Assembly (NCBI GenBank): GCA_002774415.1
Contig: PEYL01000024.1
Coordinates: forward strand, 1 to 7,450
Direction: 5' to 3'
Source of the DNA: Candidatus Portnoybacteria bacterium CG08_land_8_20_14_0_20_40_83
Lineage (GTDB): Bacteria; Patescibacteriota; Minisyncoccia; Portnoybacterales; GWB1-42-6
Length of the DNA stretch: 7,450 nt
Of this stretch, positions 5,274 through 7,450 are shown in pieces. Both the position numbers and the translations under genes were made by a program. The number at the start of each line of letters is the position of its first letter. The first letter of the stretch is position 1. Below the pieces are notes generated by a model. The model was not told where the DNA came from, did not search any database, and was given only the letters and a program-made list of their open reading frames with translations.

Positions 5274-5810
5274 TTATTTTTTTATAGGGAATCCCATTAA
5301 TTTAAATAATTCCACTCCTTCTTCATGAGTTTTAGCCGTTGTCTTTAAAGTTATTTGCATACCAAAAATATTACGGATATTCTCATTTGATATTTCAGGA
5401 AAAATAATTTGCTCCTTTAAGCCTACGTTTAAATTGCCGTGAGTATCAATTGATTTTTGTTCAATTCCCCGAAAATCTCTGCTTCTGGGAAGGGCCAAAC
5501 TAATTAGTCTTTGCGCAAAATCAAAAGCGCGCCGCCCTCTTAACGTTACCATTAATCCTACCTTTAAACCTTTGCGAATTTTAAAACCGGCAATAGCTTT
5601 TTTTGCCTGCGTGAAAACCGGCTTTTGCCCTGAAATTAGCATCAAATCACTGACAATTTCTTCAATTGCTTTTTCGTCTTGCATAAATTTCCCGATGCCT
5701 GTATTAATCGTCACTTTTTCGATTCTGGGAACGCTAAGATTATTTTTATATCCGAATTTTTCTTTCATTGCCGGCATCACCTCTTTTTTATATTTTTCTT
5801 GTAGTCGCAT
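5274..5810 (-). CDS. rplE: 50S ribosomal protein L5
   Basis: 5S rRNA-binding protein of the central protuberance that forms a bridge to the small subunit. It has 178 residues, the standard length. The N-terminus MRLQEKYKKEVMPAMKEKFGY and the following SVPRIEKVTINTGIG are typical, as are RGRRAFDFAQRLISLALPRSRDFRG in the middle and the C-terminal FPEI..ENIRNIFGMQIT segment. The start at 5810 is preceded by GGAG with only two spacer bases, unusually close. A 65-base TACGAAT palindrome lies immediately upstream, between this gene and rplX. Confidence 0.98.
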   Translation of the reverse strand: MRLQEKYKKEVMPAMKEKFGYKNNLSVPRIEKVTINTGIGKFMQDEKAIEEIVSDLMLISGQKPVFTQAKKAIAGFKIRKGLKVGLMVTLRGRRAFDFAQRLISLALPRSRDFRGIEQKSIDTHGNLNVGLKEQIIFPEISNENIRNIFGMQITLKTTAKTHEEGVELFKLMGFPIKK

Positions 5811-5812
5811 AG

Positions 5813-5816
5813 CTCC
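5813..5816 (-). promoter_or_regulatory. Possible, very close Shine-Dalgarno site of rplE
   Basis: The minus strand reads GTGGAG-CT-ATG. Two bases between GGAG and the start codon is shorter than the usual 5-9, so its function is uncertain. It lies just outside the base of the palindrome at 5818-5882. Confidence 0.35.
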
Positions 5817-5817
5817 A

Positions 5818-5882
5818 CTACGAATTACAAATTTCTTACGAATATACGAATTCGTATATTCGTATTATTTCGTATTTCGTAG
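5818..5882. repeat. TACGAAT palindrome, rplE-rplX gap
   Basis: The core 5837-5864 is a perfect 28-base palindrome: TACGAATATACGAA followed by its exact reverse complement, axis between 5850 and 5851. The outer arms CTACGAA (5818-5824) and TTCGTAG (5876-5882) are also exact complements; the bases between core and outer arms are partly complementary. The element exactly abuts the rplX stop codon at 5883-5885 and ends seven bases from the rplE start. It belongs to the same repeat type as 3126-3218. There is no T-run after it on the minus strand. Confidence 0.9.
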
Positions 5883-6188
5883 TCAAATTTCCTCCTTGCA
5901 TTTTTTGCAAATTCTAAATTTGCCGCTTTCCATAATTTTATAGCCTATCCGAGCGGCTTGGCCGCATTTTGGACAAACCAATTTAACTTTGCTTGCATGA
6001 AATGCTTTCGTAATTGCCACAACCTGCCCTTTTTCGCCCTGTTTTTTTGCTCGGACATGCTTTTTTACCAAATTTATATTTTCAACTACAATTTTACTGG
6101 TTTCTGGAAAAACTTTAATTACTTTCCCTTTTTTCCCTTTGTCTTTACCTGACATCACTAAAATTATATCGTTTTTTTTAATCTTCAT
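5883..6188 (-). CDS. rplX: 50S ribosomal protein L24
   Basis: Assembly-initiator protein of the large subunit, near the peptide exit tunnel. It has 101 residues, typical length. The N-terminal KOW motif covers about residues 4-32 (NDIILVMSGKDKGKKGKVIKV). The C-terminal half carries CPKC (72-75) and CKKC (94-97), the zinc-ribbon-like pair seen in many bacterial L24 proteins. The ATG at 6188 has no Shine-Dalgarno sequence. The stop is TGA, evidence that TGA is not reassigned here. Repeat elements occupy the gaps on both sides. Confidence 0.98.
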   Translation of the reverse strand: MKIKKNDIILVMSGKDKGKKGKVIKVFPETSKIVVENINLVKKHVRAKKQGEKGQVVAITKAFHASKVKLVCPKCGQAARIGYKIMESGKFRICKKCKEEI

Positions 6189-6204
6189 GAATTTATCAGT
6201 TGAT

Positions 6205-6286
6205 GTATACGAATTACAAATTTTTTACAAATATACAAATATTTTTATTCGTAATTTGTGTATTTGTACTCATTTGTAATTTGTAC
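6205..6286. repeat. Degenerate TACGAAT/TACAAAT inverted repeat, rplX-rplN gap
   Basis: The left half 6205-6240 carries GTATACGAATTACAAAT and two further TACAAAT units. The right half 6247-6286 carries the inverted units ATTCGTA, ATTTGTG and ATTTGTAATTTGTAC. Complementarity is imperfect and needs small shifts. The unit sequence changes from TACGAAT to TACAAAT, which suggests an older or mutated relative of the palindrome at 5818-5882. Confidence 0.7.
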
Positions 6287-6298
6287 CTTGCTACTGCA

Positions 6299-6664
6299 TT
6301 ACACTACTTCCGGCGCCAACGACGCTATCTTGTCAAATCCTTTATCTTTCAATTCTTTGGCCACCGGACCAAAAATTCTTCCGCCTTTTGGCTCTTTGCC
6401 TTCCAAAATAACCGCTGCGTTATCGCTAAATTTAATATAAGAGCCGTCGCTTCGGCGAAAAGCTTTTTTTTGTCGGATAATTACCGCTCTGACAACGTCG
6501 CCTTTTTTAACTATTTTTCGCGGCTCTGCTTCTTTTACTGACGCGACAATAATGTCCCCTAGCTGCGCATAGCGCCGGCGCGTACCGCCAAGAACCTTAA
6601 AACACTGGATGACTTTTGCTCCGGTATTATCTGCTACTTTTAACATTGTTCTTGGCTGAATCAT
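6299..6664 (-). CDS. rplN: 50S ribosomal protein L14
   Basis: Large-subunit protein binding 23S rRNA and forming an intersubunit bridge with 16S rRNA. I chose the ATG at 6664, giving 121 residues from MIQPRTMLKVADNTGAK, because L14 proteins begin at this MIQ and are about 122 long; a GTG nine codons upstream (6691) is in frame but adds residues with no family match. The signature AVIIRQKKAFRRSDG followed by YIKFSDNAAVIL is present, as is the C-terminal RIFGPVAKELKDKGF...ASLAPEVV. There is no clear Shine-Dalgarno sequence. The bases just upstream of the ATG (6667-6675) can pair with 6776-6784 in the upstream gap, so initiation may be influenced by that structure. Confidence 0.98.
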   Translation of the reverse strand: MIQPRTMLKVADNTGAKVIQCFKVLGGTRRRYAQLGDIIVASVKEAEPRKIVKKGDVVRAVIIRQKKAFRRSDGSYIKFSDNAAVILEGKEPKGGRIFGPVAKELKDKGFDKIASLAPEVV

Positions 6665-6690
6665 ACCAATGTGATTAAAATTTACGAGCA

Positions 6691-6786
6691 CTCAATGCAA
6701 AGTGCAAGCTTGATACTTGCACCCAGCACATAAATTTATGTGCTGGGTGGTTGTTTAAATAACAACCATTTTACTATCACATTGAG
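6691..6786 (-). repeat. Multi-arm palindromic element before rplN
   Basis: The closing stem is CTCAATG (6691-6697) with CATTGAG (6780-6786). On minus-strand RNA it extends on both sides through G-U pairs to 6688/6789 and 6700/6777. It encloses three arms: GTGCAAG/CTTGCAC (6702-6708 / 6716-6722), a perfect 28-base palindrome with ACCCAGCACATAAA as left half (6721-6748), and GGTTGTT/AACAACC (6749-6755 / 6761-6767, loop TAAAT). The geometry resembles the element at 4937-5044, although the sequences differ. The wobble pairs favour the sense (mRNA) strand. It is not a tRNA and has no terminator T-run. Confidence 0.75.
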
Positions 6787-6787
6787 C

Positions 6788-6900
6788 ACCCCGCTCCAAT
6801 TCCAACCATGAACTTTTTATATTATGACCTTTAGAGAGCGAAGCGGCTTCGCCTTCCTTTCTTGGTATACCAGAATTCGTGGCTGGAATTGGGGCGGGGT
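6788..6900. repeat. Long inverted repeat between rpsQ and rplN
   Basis: The 25-base arms 6788-6812 and 6876-6900 (ACCCCGC... and ...GCGGGGT) pair at 24 of 25 positions on the + strand if two T-G wobbles are allowed, the exception being A6805 with C6883. Inside are the hairpin GCGAAG/CTTCGC (6839-6844 / 6848-6853), extendable with mismatches, and the short palindrome TGGTATACCA (6863-6872). With the neighbouring element at 6691-6786 this fills a junction that is usually only a few bases in this operon. No gene is visible in it. Confidence 0.8.
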
Positions 6901-6920
6901 AAAGGTTTTGTTAGCAAAAT

Positions 6921-7196
6921 TCATTCGCCTGACGGCTTTGAATTTTGGACAAAGCCCTTTATTCTCCATCTTTTATCTTTTGAAAATGGCCTGCATTCGG
7001 CAATAATAATCTTGTCTCCCGTATGATATTCTCCCTTTTCATCATGCGCTTTATATTTTGTCGTTACTTTATACTGTTTTTTGTATTTGGGGTGCAATTT
7101 TAATCTCGTGACAGCCACTACCACGGTTTTGGACATCTTATCGGAAACTACAACGCCTCTCAATTTTTTAATAATTTTTGAATTATTTTTTTCCAT
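6921..7196 (-). CDS. rpsQ: 30S ribosomal protein S17
   Basis: Primary 16S rRNA-binding protein of the small-subunit body. It has 91 residues (family about 80-90). After a short basic tail, LRGVVVSDKMSKTVVVAVTR (12-31) starts the OB-fold, and the family signature GDKIIIAECRPFS is at residues 60-72, followed by KDKRWR. The ATG at 7196 lies inside the end of rpmC, a 14-base overlap in a different frame, so translational coupling is likely; no Shine-Dalgarno sequence is visible. The stop is TGA. Downstream, 256 bases of palindromic sequence separate it from rplN. Confidence 0.98.
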   Translation of the reverse strand: MEKNNSKIIKKLRGVVVSDKMSKTVVVAVTRLKLHPKYKKQYKVTTKYKAHDEKGEYHTGDKIIIAECRPFSKDKRWRIKGFVQNSKPSGE

Positions 7197-7443
7197 GTTG
7201 TTTATTTAAAATGGCCTGTCCTTCCGAAGCATTTTTGCGGAGAAGAACCTGCCCTTCTTTAGCCCTTTGGCGAAAGAGAGTTAGGATTCTGGCAATCGTC
7301 TTGCGGCTTTCAGAAATTTCACCGACGTTTTTCAGCTTCTTTTCAGCCAAATCAAAATTCAGCTTTCTGAGTTTTTCACGAAATTCTTTTAAAGATAATT
7401 CCAATTCTTGGTCTGTTTTTACTTTCAATTCTTTATTTTTCAT
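7183..7443 (-). CDS. rpmC: 50S ribosomal protein L29 with C-terminal extension
   Basis: Small two-helix protein near the peptide exit tunnel. The N-terminus MKNKELKVKTDQELELSLKE, the FREKLRKLNFDLAEKKLKN helix and the second helix VGEISESRKTIARILTLFRQR are typical L29. The core ends near residue 62, where most L29 proteins stop; here about 24 more residues follow, with two imperfect 11-residue units beginning EGQ at 63 and 74 (EGQVLLRKNAS, EGQAILNKQHG). The last codons overlap the rpsQ start. The start ATG at 7443 is seven bases from the window edge, so the ribosome-binding region cannot be judged. The next gene upstream is expected to be rplP, outside the window. Confidence 0.95.
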   Translation of the reverse strand: MKNKELKVKTDQELELSLKEFREKLRKLNFDLAEKKLKNVGEISESRKTIARILTLFRQRAKEGQVLLRKNASEGQAILNKQHGKK

Positions 7444-7450
7444 AATCTAT

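Noticed and set aside
3126..6286. CRISPR array from the repeated TACGAAT units
   Set aside because: The units are 7-8 bases long, occur as inverted copies within short gaps, and have no regular spacers.
6665..6691. In-frame GTG nine codons upstream of the rplN ATG as the start
   Set aside because: The extra residues match nothing in L14, whose conserved N-terminus begins at the MIQ encoded from 6664; the region instead belongs to the structured gap.
6691..6786. Cloverleaf-shaped tRNA gene
   Set aside because: Arm lengths are 7, 14 and 7 base pairs, there is no anticodon arm of 5 pairs, no T-loop sequence and no D-loop features.

Overview
The window is one minus-strand block of the bacterial S10/spc ribosomal-protein cluster. 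In transcription order (right to left) it reads rpmC, rpsQ, rplN, rplX, rplE, rpsN, rpsH, rplF, rplR, rpsE, rplO, secY and adk; adk runs off the left edge. Gene content and order are the conserved bacterial ones, with one exception: rpmD (L30), normally between rpsE and rplO, is absent and the gap there is too short to hold it. Loss of L30 is known for the Candidate Phyla Radiation (Patescibacteria). The AT-rich, lysine-rich proteins and the nearly absent Shine-Dalgarno sequences fit this too, so I infer a CPR bacterium, most likely Parcubacteria-like. TGA is used as a stop (rplX, rpsQ) and Trp is TGG, which argues against the recoded Gracilibacteria/Absconditabacteria.

Layout: adk 1-658; gap with structured element A (676-820); secY 826-2106; rplO 2120-2551; palindrome gap; rpsE 2641-3120; TACGAAT inverted repeat 3126-3218; rplR 3219-3578; rplF 3583-4140; gap with structured element B (4167-4310); rpsH 4350-4736; 349-base gap packed with nested inverted repeats (4751-5080); rpsN 5086-5271; rplE 5274-5810; TACGAAT palindrome 5818-5882; rplX 5883-6188; degenerate inverted repeat 6205-6286; rplN 6299-6664; 256-base gap with two palindromic elements (6691-6786, 6788-6900); rpsQ 6921-7196; rpmC 7183-7443. 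The genes supply large- and small-subunit proteins, the SecY translocon channel and adenylate kinase, and are presumably co-transcribed.

The coding content is ordinary; the gaps are not. Most gaps longer than about 60 bases hold inverted repeats, of at least four kinds. The strongest signal is the A/B pair. These two ~145-base elements lie 3.5 kb apart, share short conserved sequence blocks in unpaired or junction positions, and have helices that differ in sequence while keeping pairing. In both, tandem GA/GA mismatches sit at matching helix positions when the + strand (antisense to the operon) is read. A third block (4831-4930) carries the same kind of G-A internal loops on the same strand. 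I do not recognise this family; it is the best candidate here for an undescribed structured RNA or mobile palindromic element. A second point of interest is the region before rplN, where a segment can pair either within a multi-arm structure or with the rplN ribosome-binding region.
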